Shown in pieces: positions 49,231-63,204 of a DNA stretch of 64,000 nucleotides (its first letter is position 1; every line of letters starts with the position of its first letter). The stretch lies in the NCBI RefSeq assembly GCF_964340395.1, contig NC_135566.1, positions 8,098,501-8,162,500 of the forward strand. Reading direction: 5' to 3'. Source of the stretch: Glandiceps talaboti (taxonomy: Eukaryota > Hemichordata > Enteropneusta > Spengelidae). The translations under genes and the position numbers were made by a program. The notes beneath the pieces are model-generated. The model was not told the DNA's origin and did not search any database. It worked only from the letters and a program-made list of their open reading frames with translations.

Positions 49231-49935
49231 AATAAAACTTTAAAGACACACACCAGTGACATTAGTAGAACTACACAATGTGCATGAAAGTGTGCAAAAG
49301 TAATTACCTCAACGTACCAATGAATTTGACTTCTTTGACAAGTATTGTATGTAAATAAAGAAGCAATAACCATATATCATAATGTCTGATGTATATGTAC
49401 TGTGAAGGAATGTAGCATGGTTCAAAGATTTAGTACAGACAGTGAAAGCTTTCTTCCAATATGTAGTGATGTATTGCCATGGTACATGAACAGTAAGGAG
49501 GTCTTCGTTTCGTTGTTATGGGCACCAGTTCCGTGATTGCCAACATTTACTACCAACGCGTGTTTAGGCACAACCCATCGTTTTTTTTCTCTTTTTCATA
49601 AATTCTGAAAATGAGCAAGTGCAAAATGATGATTCCCGCAATTCTTAGAAAAATGTGAAGAGATAGAGTTATTTCCTTGGTGGGGATCGGAAATACTTCA
49701 TATCGGTTGTGGCACACCGAGGTCGTAGTACGGTCAAGCAACTTTGTGTTTATAAACAGTGAAGTCTTCATTCTCCGGTATGTTTTCGTTACACATATGC
49801 CCTTGACCCAGTGATCGAATTCCTGCGATCAGTGTTGTCTGCACCCTGAATCAAAATACAACTCGTAAAGAGTTCTGTCTGGAAAATATTCTAACACAAA
49901 GTTGATATTACTACGGAAATCATGCTATAGGCAAA

Positions 49936-50169
49936 CTAAGATAGACACAAACTAACTATTGTTGTTGCATGTGGTAAATTACACAAACAGGTGATAGCGG
50001 TGACTTGGTTGTGTGGGCACCATCTCTCTGTAATGATCTGAAGAACTTGAATGTGTGGTCATGTAAGGAAAACTTGCTATCAGAGACACCACCCTACCGT
50101 GAGTGTAATTACAATATCCATAGCTTATAGCTACATGTCGCAATAACAGTTTAGTTCTGTCTCTGTTAG
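49936..50169. mobile_element. fold-back MITE R, copy 2
   Basis: Left end CTAAGATAGACACAAACTAA; right end GTTTAGTTCTGTCTCTGTTAG is its approximate reverse complement. Shared interior with the intron-9 copy: TAAATTACACAA-GGTGATAG and CATAGCTTAT-GCTACATG. Confidence 0.75.
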
Positions 50170-50631
50170 CTTGCGGATAGTTGATTTGCCACTGTCATAC
50201 TGTACTATTACAAGATAAAAACGTTACCCGTGTCTCTTTTGAATAGGGCGGTGGGCATTTTAACTCTTTATACAAATATATCAATATTATGGCGTGAATA
50301 CACGGAAAAAAGTTGCTCCAAGTCAAGTTGATTCCAACGTTACTACGGTTTCATAGCGGAAATATTACTATTATTATTATTTTTTCTAATCTACGACATC
50401 TTCGATACTTTCAAAATACCATGGCAACCTTAGAGACAAAGCACAGCTGTTGTTATTTTTTTTCATACATAACTGTTTAAAAAAGAAACATTCTGCCCAC
50501 ACCAATAACACCAGTTTAGCGTATTTCTTGATGTGGTGAAATCCATTGTATTGCAAAACACGTTCCTATAGTCTCCGTAGTCGTCTGAGCGGATCAAATT
50601 GTAATGCCAACATAGTGTATTGGGAATACTA

Positions 50632-50712
50632 ATGGAGTCATGATGGTCGAATGGGTAGCAGACTATGGCCGACTTGGAATCTGCAAGTTGTCGGTTCAAA
50701 CCATTTCTTTTT
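50632..50712 (+). repeat. SINE S1 head only
   Basis: GGAGTCATGATGGTCGAATG (box A region) and GTCGGTTCAAACC (box B) about 45 bases apart form a tRNA-like pol III promoter. The body is missing. Confidence 0.75.
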
Positions 50713-50759
50713 CTCAATGACTGAAGTCCTTTATTATAGACAATCGCCGCCTAAGGCGA

Positions 50760-50785
50760 CTCCCCCCCCGGGAGGGGGGGGGGGC
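50760..50785. repeat. perfect C/G hairpin
   Basis: CTCCCCCCCCGGGAGGGGGG: two complementary runs with almost no loop. Could be a real palindrome or a low-quality homopolymer region. Confidence 0.6.
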
Positions 50786-52969
50786 AAACTAAATGATTCA
50801 ATAACGAAGTTTTGGAGCATCGAAATTTTCGTCATGATTGACAGCCTAGGACGATGAAGAAACTGTATAAATCCATCAATGTATGAGGATTTTGATACTC
50901 CAAGGCAATGATCCACATGACTTTAATTATTTTAGAGAAAAATACTCTCTCTCGAGTTGGCCCACGTCCATTTAATATTTATTTTCATGTTTCAGATCGG
51001 AGTCGAACACAGAGCATGCAAGGATATTGACACCGGCTATCCTGTCAAAAATCCCCCAAGGAATAAATTCTGAAAAACAAGAAATATGATGATTTTGATG
51101 TATTTTCACACGAGTTCTTTGTTATCTTCCGAGAACGTACCTCATCTGTCGTCGGCAGCGATTGTTCGTGACACGTCCCACCTTTTTTTCTGAACACGTT
51201 CTGAAAACCGCTAAAATTTGTCAATAAATAAAATATTTTCAGACCCCACTCAGGATTTTTTATGACGAAGTGTGTTTAGGTCTAAAAATAAGCCCAAAGC
51301 CAAATTCTGATAGCAAAGATTACCAACGACGCACAGAGTAAAAACAGTGGACCTCCTGCTGGGTGCAAGAAATAATTCTCATATTTTAAGGTTAATCTAT
51401 GCCGTAAGTATAACTGGCATTTTGCTATGTGATATATGACCCTTACTGAGAATGAAATCTACCGAAGTCAGCCTATTAAACTTGTAAGCCGTTTCATTAT
51501 ACATGTTTCTGTTTTTTACTAGTATATAACTGGTGATTTTTAGTACGAGATTGTAAAGTTAATGTTGTTATTGAATCCTAAGAAGATGGTATTAAATATG
51601 GGTCAAGCTGTTCATATTTCTTGCTAGTTTCAAGTCGAGGCTAGAAGCAATATGTGTAAATGTGTGGGCAGGCCTGTGACGGTTTCCATGGAAACGGCAT
51701 TTTCTTATTCCATCACGATGTTGGCGTGTTCGTGAGTTTATTTCAAATGTCAAGGACTATTAGAAGTAGAAGCGGTACTGTTTATTATAAAAAAATTAAC
51801 GGGGGGGGGGGGGATCAACGACTAGGTGAGTTTACATGCGTACGTAAAAAAATATGAGTGTGCGTCATTTTGACAAAACGATTAGCTGGAGTGTTATCTG
51901 TCAAATTCTTGATCTCAGTTAGTGCTACTGTTAGTACAGCGTGATGGCATATGGAAAATTGTATGGGGGAATAATAATAGTAAGTCAATTTGTGATCCCC
52001 TGTCGATGTGAGCAAATAAGACGCATTCCTAAAATTGTATGTCTGTCACGAGTGATTCTATAATCAAGCCTGAGGAAGCAATATCTCGATCAAGGATTTT
52101 CAATTCACGACGGATGGAACCCATAGCTAGACAGAATTCGTAAGTAAATTGAAAAAAACAGACTATAGGATGCCTGTTAAATGACTTAGCTGTTACGTAT
52201 TTAAAGTTGAACGTGAAACGTGCATTACTAGTACTTGTCAAGAAACCCCATGGAAATCGAAAAAAAACAGGAAAAAACAAGCCTTCTTTGAAGACATAAC
52301 CCTGGTATCTCTAGATACAAATCTCCATAATTTTGACCAATTTTCTATTTGATCTTGAGTATAGAGATCAAAGGCAAAGGTTAAGATATGAAAAGAAAAC
52401 TGAACTTTGGGATATATACATTTAAATTGAGTGTTTGTGTATTTAGCTTCATGAGTTGATGCAGAAAGAAAATTTTCGGTCCGATTTCAGCTGTCAAGGT
52501 CAAAGGTCATGGTCTCATTTAGAAAGCTCATCATTGATAATATAAGGGTATTCTGTCCATTATATGGCCCCCAATTCGCTATTCAGGTCAAGTTCACGAA
52601 ATTAAGTTACATGCAGACTATGCCGCACATAGTGAAACCCAAATCATGACTAAACTATCATCATCAAATCACTTGAAATGTTTGATTCAAAAAGCTATGA
52701 AGATAGCGCTAATTTGCCTATTTGACCTTGAAGAAGACTTTCAAGGTCTTAAAAGAAAGTTCATATTTGGTGGTATGGGTCTAGGCACTTAAATGGCGTC
52801 ACTAGTATTATACCTTCGAAGGTAAATGCATATTGTGAAATTTAACAAATATGGCTGCTGTTCGGCCATATTTGATTCTCTCGCAAAACAAATTGACGTG
52901 TATATGTCTCACATAGTACCTTTGTACTAGGTTTGGTTCAACTCAGTTGGTGCATGAACCCATGTATGA

Positions 52970-52972
<3 letters not shown>

Positions 52973-53015
<43 letters not shown>
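52973..53015 (+). repeat. (CA)n microsatellite
   Basis: About 21 CA units followed by GGACGGA-type repeats. Confidence 0.97.
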
Positions 53016-53017
<2 letters not shown>

Positions 53018-56000
53018 GCGGATGGACGGACGCACGCCCGGACGGATGGAACCCAACGTATAAGTCCCATCCGAGCGGTGCCCGTTGGGGACTGTTAAAC
53101 ACAATGCAGACTAGAAAGTCTGTTGTAGCGCATAGCTATAACGATGTTGAATATGAAACATGCATTGTTGGTACGTGCCAGGAAATCCCATGTTAATTTC
53201 ACGTACTTCGAACCAGTCACATTCATCTCCCGTGTATATTACATACTCACTTTAGCACAATGTTCTTTAAAATGAATAACACTAAAATTTGACAGGGTGT
53301 GAAAGAAAAGGGTCACTGGGACAAATATTTTCTCTGCTTGGGGTGTACTATATCCATATTTCACAAATATTTTCTGTACACAAATGTAAACATTTCCCTG
53401 GTGTGGGACAATCGAAGTAGAGAACATATGCCTTCGAGGGGGTGAAATTGTAGTCGAAAACAAAATGCATGCCAGCAGCTTTATGATTTATCCATACTCA
53501 ACTTGCCGACAGATGGACACCTATAAAAAAGGGATAGGTGTTGTCTAACGTTTTCATTACGAAGGAAAAGGGGGAGCTGCGTAACACAGTGTGGAGGACT
53601 CGTAGAAGTGTAGGCCATTATCATTATCATGATTGCAGTTACGGCGCAAATCGATCAGTACTCGTCACCCGTCCTAACATTATAATCTCTTCTTTGTTAT
53701 GCAAAGTAGAGAAATCGACAAGGCTTTGACATTTTTCTTACGAAAGGTGACCTCCATTACGGGAAAACGACACGATACAAGAAGGCGACTCTGCATATGA
53801 AGGTAGGTGAATGATTATCGCGTTGATGTAGCGCATCGAAACGTTAAAGATTGTCGTAAGACCTTTTACCAGTCACCTTACTATAGTAAAGCTCTACTAC
53901 AGCAGTCTGGTTGATAGATTTCTTTGTTGGTAAACACTGTTTGCTTGCCCATGGACGTATAATACTATTTATACATCCACGATCTACCCAGGCTATCCGA
54001 GCTCGTCACATTGCTTGGCATGTGTTCATATGACAATACTATCCAGTTTTAGAATTCATCGCTGAATTTCTACCGCTAAGTTTATACCAACAATATAGTG
54101 TGTTTGACGTCAACGCCATCGGACGATTTAAATATGCGCTTTCAATTTTTAAGGACCTAGCTAGTATAAACACAAACACCGTCGTATGATATACATGTAC
54201 ATAGTACTTTACCTTACACATATCTCTCGGAGCTAGTCATTCAGGCTTGCATGACAAACTAACCGTTTTATGCAATGATTTAAGTTAAGTTGTTGATATA
54301 TTGCCCTGTCTTCGGTGACTCTAGATGAAACGAGAAGAAAATAAGCGTATATGATCCATCATGATTGACAGGTGATTAGGTGTACATTTCATTTTGATAA
54401 GCCACACGTGAAGTCGTTTATTGCTATTGACGTGACGTCTCCGTGCCATTAAGGAACGTCTCGTGACTACGAGTATTGCGATACACTCGGAGCAGCCGAG
54501 CCAGAATGATTCCGACTACTGGCTATTTACAGAATGGTAAGACGTCGGTGATTCGGGGCTAGACATTTGGTAAGTAGGGAGCGTACATATTAGAACCTTT
54601 TCCTCGACGTTGAGAGACGTGCCATATTAAAACGCATATAGAAATTGCGTGCCTTCAACTCCTATCTTAACGCATACAAAGCGATTACTAAACATATATT
54701 CGCGGAGCTGCACTGTGCCTTTTTCTGCACTCCTTTTCTGAAGTCATGATCGGTTACTTCATCTCATTTGTTTCTTTATCAATTGAAATATGAGAGGAGG
54801 GATGTTATAGGCAAATTCGATAGGGGTGCTGGACAGAAACCCAGTGTCTCTATCGTCAGAGATAACAGTGTCACGGTGACTCTGGTGTTATCTAGCGAAA
54901 GTGATAAATGGGTTGCCAACGCTATCAATTTTATTGTATTTACATGTAAAGCTTAGGCTACGTACGAGCTATCGTGCAATTTAATTTGACGAGTCCTATA
55001 TTTGCCGAAGTCGGTCACAACTAATGAACAGGAGCAGCGAAATAAACACTGAGATGCTGAAATATACACATGAAACAATCAAAAACATGCACATTCCACG
55101 AACAGGGAATTCTACTGATGGGGCGTGTCGGGTTGTTCACCCAGCTGACTGTCGTGAATGTGTAGATTGATGATGGAGAGGAAAAGACCGGGAAGACCGT
55201 TGAAAAGTCAACAGTAACAACGCGACATCTGTTTCTTAGCTAGATATAAATTGATCGGCTGGCTACTCCTAATCACCCCATAAAACGGTCTATCAATAAT
55301 CGATACATCAACAGAATGTGATCGTTCGAACATTCATAGCATGATCAAATCGATTGATCTTTATCAATCACTTTTTATAATCCAATATCTTTTTGGTGGC
55401 TGATAACTCTAGAATTCCTTGTACACTGTTATGAATTCAATTGTGCTTTAAAAAGGTAATTCTTTACCTAGATGCGTTTCTATATTTAGTCTATAGCCCC
55501 CCCCCCCCCACCAACAGGTGGAACATCTCGCCTAAATGATTCAAACTAATCTCACTGCCTCATCACTATTTCCTTCTCGATTTCAAGCTTATAGCGATTG
55601 TCTCCTAAATTGAGTTCACGTAATCAGGCAACTCACAACGACGTCGACGTACGTTACACTTTGCAATACGGTACTGCAGCTTTCTTTTCCGAAATGTCAC
55701 ACGGCAGGGTGTCTGGGAGATCATACCGGACGGAAATTGTCTTGGCTCGATTAGTATCGTTTTTTGCACGAAAGCCGATATGTAGTTATTATATTTAGTA
55801 TTTTATAACAGCAGTTATCACACAACTGTGTTCGCTATAATATTTTTGCCAGCCAATGTCCAATTATTCAAGATATCGAGTAACAGTCATCCAGTCTTTA
55901 GCAATTATAATAGGAATTATGGAACTACAAAATAGAAACGTGCTTCGATCAGACATACCACACTTTCTTGTTTACGTCAGTTTAAAAAAAAAGATAATTT

Positions 56001-57055
56001 AAATGATCGGAGTCAACTTATGACGTCACAAAAAGGGCAGTACTCGTATTTCCTAGCGTCCTTCAAACAGTGTTATTGTCATTTTACACGAAAAAGCTAT
56101 GACTTGATAGTCTTGGATTTCCGGCGTTATTTCTGAACTGCCAAATGCAGATCTAACTTTTATAGAAAAACAGAAATGGCGCTATAGGCGACACTTCTTC
56201 TATAGTACTACCCTCAGAGACGAATATTAACAGCGACTACCTAGCTATTTAATATAGCCGTGAACTTTGACCATACATACAGATTGGTTTCAAAACCCAT
56301 AATTTCTCCATGTGCATACTATAATTCTAATAATAACCCACCTTCAGAAACAGTTTGCCGGTTCTCCGGATCTGTCTTAAATATTATATATTTATTTATA
56401 ACGACACTGAACGAAATTGCACGCAGTTCACGCCGGATGGTGTGTTTCTGGTAAAGCATGATCATTTGTAAGCTCTAGCCGCAGGCTGTAAGCTTACTAT
56501 TCGATTCTGTTTCTATTTTTGTACTTCAGAAGTACTTTGATGTTTCTTCCACCACGGTATTCATCGTGAAAGTTTAAACCGATCGGATATTCAAACACGT
56601 AAATGATTTTCCTATATCTCCTTCATAATTTAACAGAGTTAAGTCATTATTGACCTTTTAAAAACAATAAAGCTAACCGTTAAGAATAAAAATCGCTGTC
56701 CTGAATATCCACCAGGAATGAAGTCCAATTAATTTAATGGTATTATCTATTGTATTGCGTTAGTCTATAAATTTACAGTTGTCTGACTACATCGAGAGAA
56801 AATTGCACAGGCGTCAACAAAAATCCCCACTCTCTTCTCTCCAATACTTGTATGTTTAGTAAGATGTCGAAGATTACTGATTTATAGACCATAGCTGGTT
56901 TAACACTTCAGTGGAAACTGTATGTTTGTGGACACCTGGTACCTTTTAATTTCATGTTTCTCATGACTAGACTGATCCTGTATCCATGAACGACCAAAAC
57001 TGAGGCATCAGACATTATGAATATTGAAGTACCACCAACATGTCATGTAAACAAA

Positions 57056-57059
<4 letters not shown>

Positions 57060-57106
<47 letters not shown>
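57060..57106 (+). repeat. (CA)n microsatellite
   Basis: About 23 AC units preceded by AAACAAAC. Confidence 0.97.
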
Positions 57107-57108
<2 letters not shown>

Positions 57109-59228
57109 ATTATTCTTTTACAATCCACCATCGCAAGGTGTTACGATGAGAAACATAGAGAATTAATGAGGTTACCCTGACGACCGAACGGCCATTTTGA
57201 CTTGAGAGAAAGCCACGCCCAGTAATATTAGACTACATGGAAACGTCTTGTAGGCAGCAATTACATATATCGAAGGTATAAAAGCAATTAGTTTCCATTC
57301 ATTACAGTGTATTCAATGATACACTGTTCTCAAATCAAGGTGACCTGAAGGTTATCTAAAAACATGTACTTATAAAAGCCTGAAACCATGACTCAGTTTT
57401 CAATGATGACATTTCATTCAATTTAAGGAACATACGATCATTGCAGAAAGTGACACATTTTAGATTACTCGGAAATTCTTCTATGAAAGACAGAACAGAG
57501 AGCATTTGTCCCGGATGCATGATGCCTTCAACAGCTTAGCTTTGTTCTCCGTTCTATGAAAGATATAACAGTTCATTATTTGCAGCCCGAGTTTCTTCGA
57601 AAAAAAGCCTGCTTAAGTGCGAAACTAATCCGTAAAAAATGCCTCAAATTACTAGTCAGTAGAAGGGTTCTGAAAACAAACTCAGGAAGACTTTCTTCGA
57701 TCGGTTATTACGAAATAAAATTTCAGTAATAGTTCATGGTTTATAGTTTCTTCGAAAAGTCTGTTTAGGCGCGAAACTAATTCTTCTAAATACTTCTTAA
57801 GTGCCAGTGATTTTATTCATCATATGTTTGACAAAATCAGGAAGTATGCCTGGCATAGTACAAGTATACAAAGTTTGACGAACTTTCCTGTCATGGCAAC
57901 ACGCCAATTCTGAACAAATCTGAAACCCCATAAATTACATGTATATCAGGATATAGTCTATTCATATCTTCCGAATACCTCGCCAAAAATTTCCACGTCT
58001 TTCTTGTCAACGTTCTCAAAATTTACAAATTTGACAAGAACACTGTAATTTTATTTTTGGTAGAACAACGTTACTCATTTTATTCGTGACCATATTTTGT
58101 GAATAGGCTGACCGCCAAACTAAAGTATAAACCCCTATATTCTTACAACTACCGAGTCTTTGCGCATGCGTTAACTCAGACATACGGCTGAAGTACAGCT
58201 AGGTGATAGTTTACATTACAATGTCAAAGCATGAAAAGTCTACTGTTGGCAATAACCTGGTCCGGATAGCGTCTTAAAGTGTAACTCCTGTGTTGGATAC
58301 CATCACAGTGGCGTGTAGGAAAATTCATCTATCCTCACCGACAGCAATACCTGCTTTACAGTTGATTGTTTACAGACCGAAGAGTGCGTCGGACTGGAGA
58401 AACAGCTAAGACTACTTACCTTTGAAGACGTCTTGACGGTACTGCATAAGCTAGTATAAGTTTTAAAAACCTAGTAATTGTTGGCATGTCGCTATACATT
58501 ATAGTAACTAAAGTTACGGTTGTTTTGAAAGTAGTGGTGTATTTTTTTTTAGACGAGTACGACTTTACACCTGACAAACAGTGTTTATGTAAGTCCTTGT
58601 ACTTATTTCTGTGTTGAACCGAACCCTACAGTGCTAGTGACAGATATAAAACCGAATGTCGAGTCGATATAAATGCTGTTGTTGTTTTTTCAAATGCAAA
58701 GAGAAATCTCCGAGAAAACTTACATTAATTTTGAAAACTATGTATCATTATTTATTAGCAAATGAGTGACTCATGAAAGCAGAACCCATTTGGGGCTGCT
58801 GGCTAGGGCGGGTCCCAAGTCACGAAATCCTTTCCAATGTATCGCTTACACGATGAATAAAACACAGTCTGGACACAGTTGTTACTATTTAATCGAGTGT
58901 AAAAAAACAGAAGTACGGGTAATAGTAAACCAGCTTGACTATTTTGAAAATACAATATACATAGTGATTTGAGTATAAATTGTTAGTCTTTATAACTACT
59001 TCGACTCCGTGACTGTTGCCAATGAGTTCCGCGTTCATGGCATAGATTCGGTTTTCAGAAAGTCATTTTAGTTCAACATTCATTTCCTTATACCATAAAG
59101 CGATTTTCTAAAAGTAGTGAGTACAGAAAAACAAAGTTATTTATCGATGCCATAAAACTATTTGTGTACACTGTCTTATTACACATTCCATTATTGGTAT
59201 GGCACTATTGATTATGCTTTCCCTTCCA

Positions 59229-59372
<144 letters not shown>

Positions 59373-61384
59373 ACCGTTCGTCCGTCTTCTTCCCTTTCTC
59401 TTAGTCCGATCTCACACACTATTTCCGGTTCCCCCTTTCTTTAGACTCAATTACAACCCATAACATCAAAGTAAAGCGTTTTGTGTATTTATCACAATTG
59501 TTTATAGCATCTGTAAAAGGATACTGTTGTCATTTGCTTATTGACCACATTAGAAAAGCTACATGCTAGGCTTGTAAATATCCAATTGAAACAGTATACT
59601 TTTACACTTGATGTAGATGCTATAAATGAGTGTAGCACATAGAGAAAGTGCTTTATTTCAGTGTTACTGGTTGTATTTATATTGCTAATTTGTTGGGTTT
59701 TTTAAAACACCAAACTATATTTGTGCGATGTGTCATTTAAGACTGAGTTAAAGTGAAATTAGTGAGAGATTGCTATCATTTCTTAACACTGTAGTGATCA
59801 CTAACACAACCAGGATGTCTTTCAAATAAGCAGAGCGTACTGAAATGTATTTTATTTAGGACTTCCGGGATGTTTTAAATTCCAAACACGAAATCTCAAT
59901 GTCTGCATGTCAGAGGTTTGTCACGTGATTTTCACGGACAGTGGACACGATAATTAAAATTGAAATTTCATTTTAGAGCGAGAAACTGTAATAGTTTGTC
60001 CTTAATAATAGTTCTCCCACGTCATATGTGTCAAAGGTCAACCGTATTCTCGTCCATCGTTCTAACGATTATAAATACAACAGTCCGGCGAAGGATTGTG
60101 ATTTTTTTATAGCACTTAATGGGAAAATAATTTTGTGGGAATGAAAAAAAAAACATCAATTACCTGCGATAAATTCTTTCAAAGACCGTGTAGTCTATTT
60201 TTAGCATGGCTTGCAGGGAACGGTTCTCTGTAGAATGGGTTGACTTCATTACACGCTGTAACATATTAGATACGATCTAATCTGAGACCCAATTGACTCC
60301 GTATGAACTAGTCGATATTGTGTGCATTTCTGAGTATTTTCTGTTCTGCGTTGGAATATTACACACTGTCAAAATGTTCCATTAAAACAGTACACGACTT
60401 GGGAATATTTGATAGATAATATTTTCTTAATAATACATACAATGTAAACGTGTTGATACATGTCACGGTATATGTCTTCGCATTTCGAAGATACTCATCC
60501 AGAGTGTGTTGAATCATAAGCCATTTTCATGCAGTGAATTTATCCCGGGAATTTATTCGGGCGGAGATTATTATATCTCTTGACTGTCGGCTCTCTCTTT
60601 TCATGCAGTTGTAATATCTTTTGAAAATTCCCTTTACAAACCTTTTAAGCGCAGACGACAAGGGCACACTAAATCGGATATTGCAATGTATGTTATTACC
60701 GCAGGTTCGCCGTCTCTATGTGGAAATAATCGCTCTTGAGACTTATATACAAATATAGTGTTGCTGCTCTGGACTGGAAGCAAGCTTGGCAACGCGATTC
60801 CCTAAATGAGTATATTCAAACCAACAGCGTGTCAAATAATACATGTGTAAATAGCAATATTCAATATATTCATTGACAAGAAGGAAACGGATGTACGTGG
60901 AAAAGTGACAGTCTACTTTCAGCCTGTTAAATCATAATGGCGGACGCCACAATGCTCGCGATATCGGAAAGAGGTTAGGCTCTTCACACCACGGTGAAAA
61001 ATGTTATCTTGAGTACAAGGCAATGACAGTCAGTGTCTCTATATTGCGATTGTTTCCAGATAAATCTATCATCTGTAAATCCACTCCAAGACGATAATCC
61101 GAATGGTGTAAATATTCCATCCTTTACACCATGAAAAGAGGCGGGAACTAGATTATAGTGTAATCTGTAATATAAATGCCTAGCTTTACTGGGAGCCAGA
61201 TATATCAAACTGTATAACTCACAGGAATTATTGTATACTGTGTTGTATGTATGACAGAGAACGAGAAACATGGATATAAATAGTAATATTGTAATTGCCG
61301 AATTTTTCTTCAACATGTGAATTGTGAAGTTACATAAAGAAACATACAAACACACATAGTCACATATACAAACACAGTCACATA

Positions 61385-61478
61385 GACATACATACATACA
61401 TACATACATACATACATACATACATACATACATACATACATACATACATACATACATACATACACAGACGGACGGGCG

Positions 61479-61518
<40 letters not shown>

Positions 61519-61545
61519 GGGACATAGACATATATATATATAACC
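61385..61545 (+). repeat. compound (CATA)n-(CAGA)n-(TA)n microsatellite
   Basis: About 19 CATA units, a short GACGGACGGGCGGA bridge, about 10 CAGA units, then TATATA. The reverse strand gives spurious Met-Tyr-Val-Cys frames. Confidence 0.98.
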
Positions 61546-61699
61546 TGTTATAGAAGTGTTTATAAACTGGAAGGAAATCTTAAAACGTGACCACAGTCAA
61601 TCTAATTTTATTGCTCAGTGTGCGCAGGTGGCACATTTCAGAAATAATTAATACTGTCTAGAATGTTTTCAGTTCTGAATTGCAGTCATCTAAATGAGG

Positions 61700-61775
61700 T
61701 GGGGGTCAAGTCAGGTCAGGTCAAGTCAGGTCAGGTCACAAGTGCTGTGTTTGGTGACCTTTGACCTATGTCCAT
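61700..61775 (+). repeat. AGGTCA-type repeat plus DR1 motif
   Basis: GGTCAAGTCAGGTCAGGTCA-type 5- and 10-base repeats at 61706-61738 are followed by TGACCTTTGACCT at 61757, a direct-repeat-1 nuclear-receptor-like site. Confidence 0.55.
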
Positions 61776-61849
61776 ATATAAATAACGATGAGATTTAATT
61801 ACCAGTATGTTTTTGCACATACATTGTATTAGTGTGTGCAGTGGTGGTG

Positions 61850-61895
61850 ACAGGGTGGGGAGGGGGAGGGAGTGGGGAGGGTGGGATGGGTAGGA
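61850..61895 (+). repeat. G-rich tract (G-quadruplex-capable)
   Basis: Seven or more runs of three to five G in 45 bases. Confidence 0.7.
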
Positions 61896-62899
61896 GAAGT
61901 AAGAGATATAATCTATATTCAATTTGTGAGGTGAAGCTCCACGACTTTACGCTTTAATACCTTGACAACAAACGACATTATAGGATTATGCAATTATTTA
62001 TTAATTTTACACTTGATTGATTTAGACATTGTCGGCGGGTTTTGTTTTTCGTAAAAAATGTCCGTCAAGATGAAAATTCAGTCACCTGCGAGAAAAATGA
62101 CATTGATCATATTCCAATATTGTAAATACATTCTAAAAGAAGCTGATTTGTGGTTTAAAAAGGGTGGGGGGGGGAGAGACACTAAAAATACAAAACGAAG
62201 CTATTAGTAAGTAAAATAATTCTATATCCTGATAATAGTAGTTCGTTTGAGTATCCATGGAAACTAGACTTGTGGCGTCAGATAGCAACATTTCATTCAG
62301 CTAACAATTCCTTAAAATCAATTTTAATAAGACACCGGGTATTGAGACTTGTACGTCAATTTTTCGCCATTAATGATTAATATTGAATGTTATTCAATGA
62401 TTTATTAGCAATATGACATAAATGCATACAATTTAACGTGTTGCTTAGCAATGTGACGTCTAATGGCATAAATTGTTCCACCTTTTAATTTCAAAGCAAA
62501 GTGTTTATCGTCACTTGAGACCCCATTCCGCTGATCTTAAAAAAAAACATAAATTGCGTCAATCTAGCAACTGTTGCTATGTTACTTGCCCAACCACCCA
62601 TCCACTCTTATATGAAACTCGAGTATTGTGTTCAAAATGGGATATCTTTTAAATTTTGTGATAACAAAATACCGTCAAGTCAAAATATGTATGGATTTGT
62701 AGTTTTTCAAACTGTGTCCCCTGTTTCCCCCCGATTTTATTGTTTACACTCCAATTCTGAAAATGTAATTTCCGTCTTCATCTCAATGACGCCATATTGT
62801 CTAAAGTATTAGACGGAGAAGGAGCGGATATTATAGATACACGCCTGGAAGTATGGATTATGATTTAGCCTCTGAGTCAGTGAAAGTTTAACTCCCTGT

Positions 62900-63130
62900 G
62901 GGATAAGCTTGGTGGCTAGAGCTCGGGATTAGTAGTCAGGAGGTCATGGGTTCGAATTTCACTGAAAACAGAGATTTTCTGTGACCTAGCTACCCGAACC
63001 CAGGGTGACTGTTCTACAGACAAGTTGATGGGCAAACTGTATCACACAGTCGTGTCTCACTCACAAGACTGTGAATTTGCGTTTGAGATTGGGGTGACTC
63101 CTGGAGTAATGACTTAACAGTCACATACAT
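62900..63130 (+). repeat. tRNA-derived SINE-like element
   Basis: GTGGCTAGAGCTCGGG fits box A and GGGTTCGAATTTC fits box B, 30 bases apart, as in a tRNA. An unrelated body of about 170 bases follows. It is not a tRNA gene: no acceptor stem closes and the 3' part is not tRNA-like. Confidence 0.65.
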
Positions 63131-63204
63131 GGCCCAGAAGTGCTGTGCATGCATTGCAGTAGCCTGGAATCCATGTGGATGGGGATTTTAACATTTTGTT
63201 GGCC

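Noticed and set aside
54768-54956. 62-residue frame with a globular-looking composition
   Set aside because: Short, no match I recognise, and no good flanking splice sites on both sides.
60984-61531. 157- and 73-residue frames on the minus strand
   Set aside because: Half is microsatellite; the remainder has no recognisable domain or splice context.
62900-62975. True tRNA gene
   Set aside because: Boxes A and B are present, but acceptor and T stems do not close and a long non-tRNA body follows; a SINE is the better reading.
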